This document shows, one piece after another, positions 18,955-28,247 of a stretch of 64,000 nt of DNA. The stretch is from positions 558,001-622,000 of the forward strand of contig NZ_FOZM01000001.1 in NCBI RefSeq assembly GCF_900114675.1, read 5' to 3'. Each line of letters starts with the position of its first letter. Within the stretch, counting starts at the first letter, position 1. The position numbers and the translations under genes were made by a program. The notes under the pieces were generated by a model. The model did not search any database and had not been told where the DNA came from. It saw only the letters and a program-made list of their open reading frames with translations. The DNA is from Yoonia litorea. Its GTDB lineage: Bacteria; Pseudomonadota; Alphaproteobacteria; Rhodobacterales; Rhodobacteraceae.

Positions 18955-19349
18955 GGTTCTTGCGGTGGCAGATCATCGCCGGCCTGTAACAACTCAATCG
19001 AGATGTTGTCGGGCGATCGCACGAAGGCCATGTGACCGTCGCGCGGTGGACGGTTGATCGTCACACCATTGTCCATCAGGTGCTGGCATACGGCATAGAT
19101 GTCGTCGACACGATAGGCCAGATGCCCGAAGTGACGGCTGTCAGACGGCAGTTCGTCGTCACCATCCCAGTTATAGGTCAATTCGATGGGTGCTTCTTCC
19201 TGATCGGGAGGGGCCATAAAAACAAGCGTGAACCGGCCACCTTCGTTTTCAAAGCGCCGGGTTTCTTGCAGACCAAGCAACGCGTAAAAAGCGATGGATT
19301 TTTCGAGATCTTTGACACGGACCATCGTGTGCAGATAGCGAAGCGACAT
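18921..19349 (-). CDS. gloA: Lactoylglutathione lyase (glyoxalase I)
   Basis: A 142-residue VOC-fold metalloenzyme that isomerises the methylglyoxal-glutathione hemithioacetal to S-lactoylglutathione. The four metal ligands are in place: H7 (YLHTMVRV), E56 (IELTYNW), H76 (FGHLAYRV) and E119 (ISIELLQ). The ATG at 19347-19349 follows a GAGGTT ribosome-binding sequence. Its 3' end overlaps the possible start of the DUF1194 gene, so gloA may lead a three-gene unit. GloB is not in the window. Confidence 0.94.
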   Translation of the reverse strand: MSLRYLHTMVRVKDLEKSIAFYALLGLQETRRFENEGGRFTLVFMAPPDQEEAPIELTYNWDGDDELPSDSRHFGHLAYRVDDIYAVCQHLMDNGVTINRPPRDGHMAFVRSPDNISIELLQAGDDLPPQEPWASMENTGHW

Positions 19350-19504
19350 AAGTGAACCTCATTTTACATAAGTGGTTATGTCAGAGGTAGCAGGTCACGC
19401 AGAATCGTAAAGGTGGCTGCCTGCATCAACACAAATGAGAAGGCGCGCCGCAGACGCACGCAACTGCAGTGCTGCATAGATCAGAGAGATACGCGGAAGA
19501 CCAA

Positions 19505-19579
19505 TGGCAGTCCCTAGGGGAATCGAACCCCTCTTTCCAGGTTGAAAACCTGGCGTCCTAACCGATAGACGAAGGGACC
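19505..19579 (-). tRNA. tRNA-Glu (anticodon TTC)
   Basis: A complete cloverleaf read on the minus strand. Acceptor GGTCCCT pairs with AGGGACT (G1-U72 wobble), the anticodon stem is CCAGG/CCTGG around the loop TTTTCAA (anticodon TTC), the T-arm is AGGGG-TTCGATT-CCCCT, and CCA is encoded. It lies downstream of recJ and upstream of gloA on the same strand. There are no att-like repeats or integrase nearby. Confidence 0.96.
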
Positions 19580-19653
19580 GCTGTTGGTGCGCCGCTTTTA
19601 GGGAAACTGCGCGAGGCACGCAAGAGCCTTTTTGCGGTTTTTCGACGAAATTC

Positions 19654-21417
19654 TCAGTGGGCTTCGGCGGCATCCTCGAGCCGCAATTGAACTGACTGTC
19701 GTCCTTGCCAGGTGTTGATTTCGAGGCGGCCAGCCAAGTGAAAACGGGCACCATTGTGATTGCACAACCTTGCCCCCATCGGGCCGTCCATTGCGCCGAA
19801 AGCGATGGCGTCAATGCGCGATCCCAGACCGTCGCCAAAGCTGATTTTAAGGTGATTTGCGCCGACTTGTTTTGCGAAATGGATCTGGCAATCGGGGAAT
19901 GCGAAGCGTGGGGCAGGGGCGCCGGCGCCGAATGGACCGGCGGTTTCCAAGGCCGCAACCAGGTCTGTCGTGGCCGCCTGTGGCATGAGCAACCCACTGA
20001 CACGCAGATCGGCCGGTCCAAGCGCACCAGCACCTTGCTTTGCCAAAAGCTCACCAAGACGATCCATGGCCGCGTCTAGTTTTTCGCGCTCCACCGTCAG
20101 TCCCGCCGCCATCTTGTGGCCGCCGCCTTTGATCAACAGTCCTTCCTGTCCGAGCCGCTGAATGGAAGCTCCAAGATCAATCCCGCTGACGGATCTGCCG
20201 GACCCTTTGCCTTCATCGCCTTCAAGTCCGATCACAACCGCCGGTCGGTTTGTCGCCTCTTTCAAGCGAGCAGCGACAATCCCCACCACACCGGGGTGCC
20301 AGCCTTCGCCGGCGGCCCAGACAAGTGGGCCATCGAGCCCCCTTTCGGTTGCTTGCAGCAAAGCGGCGTCGCGGACGGCGTTCTCGACTTCGCGCCGTTC
20401 GGTATTCAACGCGTCAAGTCGCGCGGCGAGGCCGTCGGCTTCTTGTGCATTGTCGGTTGAGAGCAGCCTTGCACCGATATCGGCCTTCCCGATGCGTCCT
20501 CCGGCGTTGACTCGTGGCCCCAGAAGGTAGCCCAGATGGTAGCTTGTCGGGCTTTCATGCAGCCCTGCAACATCACAAAGGGCTGTCAGCCCGACGCGTT
20601 GCCGCCGTGCCATGACCGCCAGACCCTGACGCACAAAGGCGCGATTGATTCCAGTAAGCGGCGCAACATCAGCCACCGTTGCCAAGGCCACCAGATCGAG
20701 CATCGCCATGAGGTCAGGTCCAGTCTTGCCCTTTTCCCGCAAGAGGCGGTTTGCCTCGACAAGCATCAGAAAAACGACGGCTGCGGCACAGAGGTGGGAA
20801 AGCGTGCCGGACTCGTCCTGTCTGTTGGGGTTCACGACCGCGAGCGCCTCAGGCAATGTCTCGCCGCCAAGGTGATGGTCAAGGACGACCACATCTGCGC
20901 CAACCGCCGCCTTGATCGGTCCATGCGAAAGCGTGCCGCAATCAACGCAGATGATCAGATCGTGTTCTGCGGCCAAGCTCCGCATCGCCTTATCATTCGG
21001 GCCATACCCCTCGTCAATTCTGTCTGGCACGTAGAGGGTTGCGTCCTGACCCATCTGCCGCAGCCAGGTCAAAAGCAATGCAGCACTGCTGCCACCATCG
21101 ACGTCATAGTCCGCAAAGACCGCAATCCGCTGGCGTTTCTCAACAGCCGCAAGAAACCTCTCGCTGGCAGCGTTCATGTCTTTCAGGCCGCGCGGATCTG
21201 GCAAAAGATCCTTGAGTTTGGGTGCAAGGAAACTGTCGACATCAGCGGCTTCGACGCCGCGCGAGGCCAGCACACGGCACAGCGCCGCTGGCAAGGATTT
21301 TTGCTGGGCCAAGGCCTCTGCAGCACGGTCCTGCGCGGCAGATGGTCCGATCCAGCGCCGACCTGTCAGCGAGGTTTCAACATTCAGGAATGCGGGGATT
21401 TCGGCAGCGTGATCCAT
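19654..21417 (-). CDS. recJ: Single-stranded-DNA-specific exonuclease RecJ
   Basis: A DHH-family 5'-3' ssDNA exonuclease of about 587 residues for recombination and mismatch repair. The phosphoesterase motifs are visible: DYDVDGGSSAALLL near residue 98, VCVDCGT, and VLDHHLGGE. Then comes the DHHA1 half with GKGSGRSVSGIDLG and GGGHKMAAG, and an OB-like C-terminus. The start is ATG at 21415-21417; a TTG three codons upstream is less likely. It follows hom and glpX on the same strand. Confidence 0.94.
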   Translation of the reverse strand: MDHAAEIPAFLNVETSLTGRRWIGPSAAQDRAAEALAQQKSLPAALCRVLASRGVEAADVDSFLAPKLKDLLPDPRGLKDMNAASERFLAAVEKRQRIAVFADYDVDGGSSAALLLTWLRQMGQDATLYVPDRIDEGYGPNDKAMRSLAAEHDLIICVDCGTLSHGPIKAAVGADVVVLDHHLGGETLPEALAVVNPNRQDESGTLSHLCAAAVVFLMLVEANRLLREKGKTGPDLMAMLDLVALATVADVAPLTGINRAFVRQGLAVMARRQRVGLTALCDVAGLHESPTSYHLGYLLGPRVNAGGRIGKADIGARLLSTDNAQEADGLAARLDALNTERREVENAVRDAALLQATERGLDGPLVWAAGEGWHPGVVGIVAARLKEATNRPAVVIGLEGDEGKGSGRSVSGIDLGASIQRLGQEGLLIKGGGHKMAAGLTVEREKLDAAMDRLGELLAKQGAGALGPADLRVSGLLMPQAATTDLVAALETAGPFGAGAPAPRFAFPDCQIHFAKQVGANHLKISFGDGLGSRIDAIAFGAMDGPMGARLCNHNGARFHLAGRLEINTWQGRQSVQLRLEDAAEAH

Positions 21418-21493
21418 CGCCCGCAAACTAGACGGTCAATCGTCAGAGCGCCACTTCATTTGACGCAAAAACACGTCTCGAAGGTGTCGCTGA

Positions 21494-22459
21494 TCAGCTG
21501 ACAGGATTGCGGTAAATCATGCGGCGCACTGAACCTGTTTTGGAGCGCATCAAAATGGTTTCAGCGGTGACAAAACCGACCTCGCGCTTGATGCCGGGGA
21601 CAAGCGAACCATCGGTCACGCCGGTTGCGGCAAAGATCACATCGCCGGTCACCATGTCATCACGCGTGTAGACCCGATCAAAATTGGTGATCCCTGCCTT
21701 GCGTGCGCGATCGCGTTCGTCATCGTTACGGAATGTGAGGCGTCCGAAGATCTGTCCGCCCATGCATTTCAACGCTGCCGCCGCCAAAACGCCTTCAGGC
21801 GCGCCACCAGACCCCATGTACATATCAATACCGGTTTTTCCCCGCTCGGCGGTATGCATGACACCGGCAACGTCACCATCAGTGATCAGGCGGATCGCGG
21901 CACCGGTGCTGCGGATTTCGGCAATCATCTCTTCGTGGCGTGGGCGCTCAAGCACACAGACTGTGATATCATTGGTCGAGCACCCTTTTGCCGCAGCAAG
22001 GGCCGAGACCCGTTCGGACGGCGACATATCAAGTGTGACGACCCCTTGGCGGAAGCCCGGGCCGACCGCCAGCTTGTCCATATAGACGTCGGGTGCGTGC
22101 AGCATCGAGCCTCTTGGCCCCATCGCAATTACCGCCAAGGCGTTTGGCATATCCTTGGCCGTCAGCGTGGTGCCTTCCAAAGGATCGAGCGCAATATCAA
22201 CGCCGGGGCCTGTGCCGGTGCCGACTTCCTCACCGATATAAAGCATCGGCGCTTCGTCGCGTTCGCCTTCACCAATGACGACAACGCCAGCGATATCCAG
22301 TTTGTTCAACTGCGTGCGCATCGCATCAACCGCAGCCTGATCTGCCGCTTTTTCGTCTCCGCGGCCAATCAGTGACGCACAGGCGATTGCGGCGGCTTCC
22401 GACACGCGAGCGAGACCGAGGGAAAGATTGCGGTCGTTGAAATCAGGTGTCTTTGGCAT
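21494..22459 (-). CDS. glpX: Class II fructose-1,6-bisphosphatase
   Basis: A 321-residue GlpX-type phosphatase that hydrolyses fructose-1,6-bisphosphate (in some bacteria also sedoheptulose-1,7-bisphosphate) in gluconeogenesis and the Calvin cycle. Metal-site motifs are present: VVIGEGERDEAPML (near 60-73) and DIALDPLEGTTL. The ATG at 22457-22459 has a strong AAAGGAG ribosome-binding site. It sits between hom and recJ, an order I recall from other Rhodobacterales. No Calvin-cycle gene is nearby, so gluconeogenesis is the likelier role. Confidence 0.95.
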   Translation of the reverse strand: MPKTPDFNDRNLSLGLARVSEAAAIACASLIGRGDEKAADQAAVDAMRTQLNKLDIAGVVVIGEGERDEAPMLYIGEEVGTGTGPGVDIALDPLEGTTLTAKDMPNALAVIAMGPRGSMLHAPDVYMDKLAVGPGFRQGVVTLDMSPSERVSALAAAKGCSTNDITVCVLERPRHEEMIAEIRSTGAAIRLITDGDVAGVMHTAERGKTGIDMYMGSGGAPEGVLAAAALKCMGGQIFGRLTFRNDDERDRARKAGITNFDRVYTRDDMVTGDVIFAATGVTDGSLVPGIKREVGFVTAETILMRSKTGSVRRMIYRNPVS

Positions 22460-22525
22460 TGCCGGCTCCTTTAATGGTTATGCACCCTAAATCGCCTCTG
22501 ACCTGCCGCGGCAAGACTGTTTGCG

Positions 22526-23812
22526 CTAAACAGCCTCGATCCTGATGGCGACAGGTGTTCCCGTGACGACGCCCGTGCTCTCAAAGCGGCTCAACGCTTC
22601 GTCCAATGCGGTACGGGTCGTTTTATGTGTGACGATCAGGACGGGCGCGTTGGTGTCTTCATGTCCGTATTGGCGCATGCGATCAATCGAGATGCCAGCC
22701 TCGCCCAATGCAGCGGCAACTTTGGCCAGCGCTCCCGGTTTGTCGACCAGTTGCATACGCAGGTAATAAGGCGCCGGGACGGCTGCACGTGCGGCGCGTG
22801 CATTCCGCAGCGTCTTGGCCGGTTGGCCAAATGTCGAAATGCGGACGCCTCGCGCGATATCCATCACATCGCCCATCACCGCGCTTGCGGTCGGACCTTC
22901 ACCGGCACCGGGGCCACGCAAGACCACTTGCGTGACGGCATCGCCCTCAAGGACCACCATGTTTGTCCCACCCTGAAGTTGACCGAGAGGCGAGCGATCC
23001 GGGACAAGACAAGGCGACATGCGTTGTTCAAGGCCGCGTCCCGTCATTTGCGCAACACCAAGCAACTTGATCTTGTAGTCCATGTCAGCGGCCTGACGGA
23101 TATCCTCGATCGTGATTGAGCCGATACCTTCAAGTTCGACCGCATCAAAATCAACCTGTGTGCCAAAAGCGATCGACGACAATAGCGCCAGCTTGTGACC
23201 GGCATCAATGCCGCCGACGTCAAGCTCGGGATCGGCTTCAAGATAGCCCAGGGCGTTGGCTTCGTCGAACACCTCCTGATAGCTGAGGCCTGCATCCTCC
23301 ATCCGTGTCAGGATGTAGTTGCAGCTGCCATTCATCACGCCCATCACGCGTGTGATTTCATTCGCGGCAAGCCCTTCGGTCAACGCCTTGACCACAGGGA
23401 TGCCGCCAGCGACGGCTGCCTCAAAGCGGATCACATGTCCTTTTTCTTCGGCCGCTTCCGCAAGGGCCTGGCCGTGTATGGCCAGAAGCGCCTTATTGGC
23501 GCTGACCACGTCTTTGCCGGCCGAGATCGCGGCTTCCGTTGCGTCCTTTGCAGGTCCTTCGTGCCCGCCCATGACCTCGACAAAGACGTCGATATCATCG
23601 CGCTTTGCCAAAGCGACAGGATCATCTTCCCATGCGTAGGCAGACAGGTCGATACCGCGGTCCTTCTCCTTGGAGCGGGCAGATACCGCGACTATTTCAA
23701 TGGGACGGCCTGCGCGCGATTCCAAAAGCGCGCCGTTCTTCTGGATGATCCGGACAATGCCAACACCAACTGTGCCAAGCCCTGCAATTCCAAGCCGCAA
23801 AGGAGAAGTCAT
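22526..23812 (-). CDS. hom: Homoserine dehydrogenase
   Basis: A 428-residue enzyme reducing aspartate semialdehyde to homoserine with NAD(P)H, on the way to threonine and methionine. The Rossmann GLGTVG lies at 11-16. The family signature ALGYLEADPELDVGGIDAGHKLALL is in the middle. A C-terminal ACT domain (about 350-428, starting PYYLRMQLVDKPGALAKVA) implies feedback control by threonine or a related amino acid. glpX follows after 66 bases. Confidence 0.95.
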   Translation of the reverse strand: MTSPLRLGIAGLGTVGVGIVRIIQKNGALLESRAGRPIEIVAVSARSKEKDRGIDLSAYAWEDDPVALAKRDDIDVFVEVMGGHEGPAKDATEAAISAGKDVVSANKALLAIHGQALAEAAEEKGHVIRFEAAVAGGIPVVKALTEGLAANEITRVMGVMNGSCNYILTRMEDAGLSYQEVFDEANALGYLEADPELDVGGIDAGHKLALLSSIAFGTQVDFDAVELEGIGSITIEDIRQAADMDYKIKLLGVAQMTGRGLEQRMSPCLVPDRSPLGQLQGGTNMVVLEGDAVTQVVLRGPGAGEGPTASAVMGDVMDIARGVRISTFGQPAKTLRNARAARAAVPAPYYLRMQLVDKPGALAKVAAALGEAGISIDRMRQYGHEDTNAPVLIVTHKTTRTALDEALSRFESTGVVTGTPVAIRIEAV

Positions 23813-23867
23813 GTCGCTTTATCCATCCAAGAAAACTGTCGTCTGCGGGTCTAGCCAATTGCTGCGG

Positions 23868-24095
23868 TTACTGCAACGCGGCGATGTCGATCTGCCGAAT
23901 GCGTGCAGCGCGCGCCTGCAATGCCGCAACACGCGCCTGCAGCGCGTCAGTTTCGTCCGGTGCGGCGATGCTCAGATCGGGCAGCGGTGTAAGCGTAGGG
24001 TAGGGGGCATCACGCGCCTCAGGACTGATCGTGCCCGCAAGTTCGGGAAACGGCGTGCAGGCCGTGAGCAAAGCAATGACGAGAATAGGTCGCAT
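23868..24095 (-). CDS. Small predicted lipoprotein
   Basis: A 75-residue product starting MRPILVIALLTACTPFPELAG, a short signal peptide ending in an L-T-A-C lipobox. Cys13 would be lipidated by Lgt. The mature part is Pro-rich and ends in an alpha-helical, Ala/Arg-rich segment (TDALQARVAALQARAARIRQIDIAALQ region) likely to form a coiled coil. ATG at 24093-24095 with AAGG upstream is chosen over a longer in-frame start at 24158. It lies just upstream of hom on the same strand and diverges from the TetR gene. Family unknown to me. Confidence 0.75.
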   Translation of the reverse strand: MRPILVIALLTACTPFPELAGTISPEARDAPYPTLTPLPDLSIAAPDETDALQARVAALQARAARIRQIDIAALQ

Positions 24096-24151
24096 GTTGC
24101 CTTCATAGACAGGTCTGCTGCCAAGGAAAATGGCGATCAGTGCTTCCCAAA

Positions 24152-24165
24152 TGAACAAGCGTTCA
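24152..24165. promoter_or_regulatory. Likely TetR operator (TGAAC-N4-GTTCA)
   Basis: TGAAC-AAGC-GTTCA lies 13 bases before the ATG of the TetR-family gene and between it and the divergent lipoprotein gene. The position suggests autoregulation. The same spacing and arms occur at 5495-5508. Confidence 0.5.
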
Positions 24166-24178
24166 GTTAAATACGCGC

Positions 24179-24766
24179 ATGGCGCGAAAACAGGGCTCTC
24201 ATTCAGATATCACCGGCCCAAAAGTGCAGGCTGCAGCAGTGCGGCTGATTGCGCAGCACGGGTATGCAGCCGTTTCGATGCGCCAGATCGCAGCAGAGGT
24301 CGGTGTGCAGGCGGGTGCGCTCTATAACTACACACCTGATAAGCAGAGCCTGTTGTTTGATCTGATGCGCGATCATCTGGTCTCTTTGCTGTCCGCCTGG
24401 CAGTCAGAGCAGAAGCCTAGCGATGCAATTGCGCGGCTGGAGCATTTCACGCGTTTCCATATCCGCTTCCATCTTTCGCGGGCCGATCAGGTTTTTGTCG
24501 CCTACATGGAGTTGCGCAACCTTACCGCCGAAAACTTCTCCATTATCGAAGACCTTAGACGTGATTACGAAGATGCATTGGAAGCGATCCTGCGGGCAGG
24601 GATCACCGAGGGCGTTTTTGCCACGCAGGACACACGTGTCGCGACACGCGCGCTGATCGCGATGCTGACGGGGCTGAGCAACTGGTACCGAACAGACGGT
24701 GCACTTGAGACCGAGCGGATTGAAGCAATCTACCTTGATCTGGTGCGCAAAGCTGTCTCTGGCTAG
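24179..24766 (+). CDS. TetR/AcrR family transcriptional regulator
   Basis: A 195-residue regulator with an N-terminal TetR HTH (about residues 10-60: ITGPKVQAAAVRLIAQHGYAAVSMRQIAAEVGVQAGALYNYTPDKQSLLFDLMRDH). It has a helical ligand-binding C-terminal half resembling the TetR_C domain found on fatty acid/acyl-CoA-responsive members. The close N4 palindrome upstream suggests self-repression. The gene next to it is a small membrane protein, so the ligand and regulon are not evident. Confidence 0.92.
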   Translation: MARKQGSHSDITGPKVQAAAVRLIAQHGYAAVSMRQIAAEVGVQAGALYNYTPDKQSLLFDLMRDHLVSLLSAWQSEQKPSDAIARLEHFTRFHIRFHLSRADQVFVAYMELRNLTAENFSIIEDLRRDYEDALEAILRAGITEGVFATQDTRVATRALIAMLTGLSNWYRTDGALETERIEAIYLDLVRKAVSG

Positions 24767-24814
24767 GCATTTCCAATTTGCTGCGCTATTGGACCGCAAC
24801 GCAGGGGATTGGCC

Positions 24815-25300
24815 ATGTTTCAACCAGATAAAGACGGCATTTACGCAAGGGTGCAGGCATCTGCCGGCCGCCGTCTTTTTGCCTATGGCGTTCTTTTTAG
24901 TCTGGGTGCGCTTGTCATCTACACAACGCTTTCGCAGCCGCCAGCAATGCATTGGATGATATTCATGCTTGTCTTCGGAGTCGCCATGCTGTGGTTGGCC
25001 GAAAGGCTGCGACGCGCAACCCAGCTTGAGATCGTTTTGACGGAAGACAAAGTGACAGATAGTTCTGGTGCGCTCTTGGCGCATCTGGATGAAATTGTCA
25101 GTGTTTCGCGCGGCGCATTCGCATTGAAACCTTCAAACGGTTTCACGCTCGTCATGCGCTCTCGCGGGCCGCGCGCGTGGGTGCCCGGTCTTTGGTGGCG
25201 CATGGGGCGACGGGTCGGCGTTGGTGGTGTGACGTCAGCGGGTCAGTCGAAGTTCATGGCCGAGCAGATTGCCCTTCGGATCAAGCAGCGCGACGGTTGA
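24815..25300 (+). CDS. Hypothetical membrane protein, 161 residues
   Basis: The product has two hydrophobic segments (about residues 23-42 and 48-65) near the N-terminus. The remaining ~95 residues are a cytoplasmic or periplasmic beta-rich domain, PH-like in pattern (TQLEIVLTEDKVTDSSGALLAHLDEIVSVSRGAFALKPSNGFTLVM). I do not recognise a named family with confidence. ATG 24815 is preceded by CAGGGG and is preferred over a TTG at 24809. It is 48 bases after the TetR gene and is possibly co-transcribed. Confidence 0.75.
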   Translation: MFQPDKDGIYARVQASAGRRLFAYGVLFSLGALVIYTTLSQPPAMHWMIFMLVFGVAMLWLAERLRRATQLEIVLTEDKVTDSSGALLAHLDEIVSVSRGAFALKPSNGFTLVMRSRGPRAWVPGLWWRMGRRVGVGGVTSAGQSKFMAEQIALRIKQRDG

Positions 25301-26047
25301 GAGCAATTTAAGATACACTTGCTTAAGGGTCATCGCGTTTCTGTTTCGCCGTTCAGCGATCCCCGCTTAGAGCTGAAAACGCGAGTTGGACATCATTTGA
25401 ATGATCTGCCCAGCCCGAAGAATTGGTTGGAGCAAGCGGCGTTTTAAGTGTGAAGAATGTGACCAAAAAGCGGGGTCTCGTGACGTCTATTTTAGATGTT
25501 GCGACGCCCTGTTTTTCCCTTTGGAAGATGAACAAATGTCGCTGCAAACTGTTTCTTTTGCGCGGACATTCGAATGAATTGAGTATAATTTAACAATAAA
25601 AGTAAACAATTAGGTTGGAGCCTGCTTGCTTGGGTGAACGGTAAGTGAGCGATCTGTTTAATTTGAAACCTCGCCGCTGAGCGCTGCTGTCCGCTCAATT
25701 TCACGAGTAGCGATCCAACATAGATTACGTTTTGACAAGATCAGCTTTCGACACTCGTCCGCAGGACCTGAGGTCGGTGCCTGGACCTGTCATGCTCTAA
25801 ACGACCCAGTCAACGAGCGATTCGTTGAGGATTGGGAGACCATCGGGTGAGAGGGCTAAATAAGGCAAAATTGAGAAATATTCATATACTGTTAATATAA
25901 AGTTTAGAACAGATTTATCTTGCGACAATTATTCGCTCATTTTGTCAAATAACGCAGGAACGTGATGCCTTTGGCCCTCTATCTGCCTTAAAGTAACTTT
26001 ATTGAAACCAAATGACGATTTTTGGAAAACGACGGGATTAGTCCGGA
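25301..26047. other. AT-rich intergenic region upstream of the Tad-like genes
   Basis: About 750 bases with no supportable gene on either strand and clearly lower GC than the flanks, especially 25560-25620 and 25860-26030. It contains GCGGACATTCGA at 25562-25573, identical to part of the inverted repeat at 53035-53069, and a related TGTCCGCT half near 25690. It could be a long promoter region, a decayed gene or a site of past insertion. No tRNA-like fold is evident. Confidence 0.6.
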
Positions 26048-26455
26048 ATGATGGTGAAAAGCATGATGCGCTTCGCGCGTGACGAGCGTGGTTCAGCGAC
26101 GATTGAATCGCTGCTGTGGTTTCCATTATTTGTTTATCTGTTGGTGCTGATTACAGACGTGTCGTTCATTTTCTACGGCAAGGCTCAGGCGCTGCGGATC
26201 ATCCAAGACGGCAATCGTGCGTACTCAATCCGCTATCCGGGTGTCACAAGTGAAGCACAGGCAGAAGCCATTATTAGAGCTAATCTTTTGCCATACGATC
26301 CCGACCCCGAAGTCGACACGACCTATTTTCCTGCGACGGGTTTGATTGAGACGACGGTGAGGCTCAATGCCGAAGAGCTTATGGCAATCGGCACTGTTCC
26401 ATTTTTTGGTGACTTTGAATTTGAATTGGTCGCACAGCACTTCCAGGAGCAATAG
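26048..26455 (+). CDS. TadE-like pseudopilin
   Basis: A 135-residue protein with a short basic N-terminus, the prepilin-like block RGSATIESLLWFPLF (E20 being the conserved Glu at position +5), and a transmembrane helix to about residue 45. A small periplasmic domain follows. TadE-type minor pilins belong to the Flp/tight-adherence system. Two bases separate its stop from the start of the TadG-like gene. No prepilin peptidase, secretin or ATPase gene is in the window, so this is a detached minor-pilin pair. Confidence 0.85.
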   Translation: MMVKSMMRFARDERGSATIESLLWFPLFVYLLVLITDVSFIFYGKAQALRIIQDGNRAYSIRYPGVTSEAQAEAIIRANLLPYDPDPEVDTTYFPATGLIETTVRLNAEELMAIGTVPFFGDFEFELVAQHFQEQ

Positions 26456-26457
26456 AT

Positions 26458-28098
26458 ATGTCTGCAAAGAGTGTTTCTTCAAAAAGAGATTTCGCCAAAC
26501 GGTTCGCGAAGGATCAAGATGGCAGCATGACGGTCTGGGGGCTGTTTGTCTGGTTTTGCTGCGGCATTCTTGGCGCACTTGCCCTTGATGTCACCTATCT
26601 GATCTCCGGGCGAACGCAGTTGCAGGTTGCCGCGGATCAGGTTGCGCATGCTGCAATCTATCAGCGCAATCTCGTCAACGAAGAAGGTGGCATTAAGATC
26701 GAACAAGTGAACGCGGTCAAAACGGTCGCGGCCGATCTGGTGCGTGAAACACTCCCGCAAGGGCGCTACGGTATCGTGCTTGAAGAGGCAGATATCAATT
26801 TTGGTACTTACGACACCGCGACCCAGACGTTCACGGTAAACGAACTGTCGAGCGATGCTGTCAGGGCAAGAACCTACTTTACGCGTTCGAACGGAAATGC
26901 CGCGATCAGCTTCCTGTTCCGATTGGTCGGGCGGGATGACTTTGACGTTGTCGCCGAAACTGTCTTCATCGCCTACGGCAAAAACTGCATTACCGAGGGT
27001 TATGTGGCGGAAGGTGTCGTCGATATTCAGTCGAACAATGGTTTTGGTGCTGATTTTTGCATCCACTCAAATGAATTCGTGTCCATCAACCAAAACAACT
27101 CTTTTGCGACAGATGATGAAGAGACGGGTGAAGGCGGCAGCATCGTCTCCATGCCTGATATCAGTAAGCTGGATATTCCCGGTGGCGTTGAATACGACGA
27201 AAACAACGAAATTATTCCCGATAATTTCAAACTGAACGATGGTCTGCTGGAGGCGCTCGCCCAATACACAATCGATTTGCAGCCGATGATGAACATGATG
27301 GACAACATCGTCTATAAGTATGAGAACCCACAGGCGTGGGCGGATGCTGTTGCGAATAACGATTACAGTGCCTTCCCTGTACCAATCTCTGCACCGATTA
27401 CGCCGGATTGGCCAAGTTTTATTGATGTTGCTCAATATGCTGATGCGACCACACCACTTTCGCTGAATGCGACAGATATCTCTGGCAAAGGAAACACAAC
27501 GTCGTTTACAACCGAAGAGTTAATGGCCGTTGGTGCAGATGTGGTTCCGGTCCTGAATGACGACGGATCAGCAGCAACCGATGAGAACGGTGATCCGATC
27601 TTTGACGTGCTCTCCGACGGGACGAACCGGACCTATTATATCGATTGTGTGAAGGGCGGTAACGAAAACCGCTCTGCCGGCGTGACAATCGATGCGAGCA
27701 CCACGCCGCTGAAAGATATGATTATCATTTCACCTTGTGAGATCAGTTTTGCACAAGGCAGTGTTATCCAGAATTCCCGGATCGTTTCGACATCGACGTC
27801 TCCCGATGCGATCACAGGCGCACAAGGTGTCGTTTTGGGCGATCTCGACAATGTCTGCGACTCTGGCAGCCAGTTTATTTCAATGGGCGGTATTCAGTTT
27901 CCCTCCGAACTTACCTTGGCCGGCTCTCAGATGCTTGCAAAAGGTGATGTTAAGTTTGCTGCAGGTATCAACGGAATGATCGGTGGCTCAGTCATCGCCG
28001 GCGGCAGCATCGACGGAACGTCGAACGGAGACATGGAGGTGTGCGGTTCTGGTCTGCTTGACAATATCACCAAACGCTTCTTCCGCATGGCGCTGTAG
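26458..28098 (+). CDS. TadG-like (Tad domain) protein
   Basis: A 546-residue protein. Its N-terminal TadG-like segment (DQDGSMTVWGLFVWFCCGILGALALDV, about residues 20-46) serves as a membrane anchor, with the following ISGRTQLQVAADQVAHAAIY typical of Flp minor pilins. The large periplasmic part has low similarity to anything I know. It has a cysteine-containing beta-rich C-terminal region with GGSVIAGGSIDGTSNG-like Gly/Ser motifs resembling polymer-binding repeats. Codon and base use is lower in GC than the neighbouring sox genes. The downstream hairpin at 28116-28149 ends the unit. Confidence 0.82.
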   Translation: MSAKSVSSKRDFAKRFAKDQDGSMTVWGLFVWFCCGILGALALDVTYLISGRTQLQVAADQVAHAAIYQRNLVNEEGGIKIEQVNAVKTVAADLVRETLPQGRYGIVLEEADINFGTYDTATQTFTVNELSSDAVRARTYFTRSNGNAAISFLFRLVGRDDFDVVAETVFIAYGKNCITEGYVAEGVVDIQSNNGFGADFCIHSNEFVSINQNNSFATDDEETGEGGSIVSMPDISKLDIPGGVEYDENNEIIPDNFKLNDGLLEALAQYTIDLQPMMNMMDNIVYKYENPQAWADAVANNDYSAFPVPISAPITPDWPSFIDVAQYADATTPLSLNATDISGKGNTTSFTTEELMAVGADVVPVLNDDGSAATDENGDPIFDVLSDGTNRTYYIDCVKGGNENRSAGVTIDASTTPLKDMIIISPCEISFAQGSVIQNSRIVSTSTSPDAITGAQGVVLGDLDNVCDSGSQFISMGGIQFPSELTLAGSQMLAKGDVKFAAGINGMIGGSVIAGGSIDGTSNGDMEVCGSGLLDNITKRFFRMAL

Positions 28099-28115
28099 TC
28101 GGAAATCCATTCAGG

Positions 28116-28149
28116 TGGAAAAGGCCGCGCATTTGCGCGGCCTTTTCCA
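28116..28149 (+). terminator. Strong rho-independent-type hairpin after tadG-like gene
   Basis: A 15-bp perfect stem (TGGAAAAGGCCGCGC with GCGCGGCCTTTTCCA) closes over the loop ATTT, 17 bases after the stop. The A-rich/T-rich base of the stem makes it work in both directions. It insulates the Tad-like genes from the sarcosine oxidase operon. Confidence 0.85.
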
Positions 28150-28247
28150 TTTGCGGCGTCGAGTTTGCGACAAGCCGTGTCGAAAAGAGGACATGCAATC
28201 CCCCACCTACATTGCTAGGCTCACGTCGGGCAGGCGAGGGATGCAGC

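Noticed and set aside
19505..19579. Integration site at tRNA-Glu
   Set aside because: No integrase, no att-like direct repeat and housekeeping genes on both sides.
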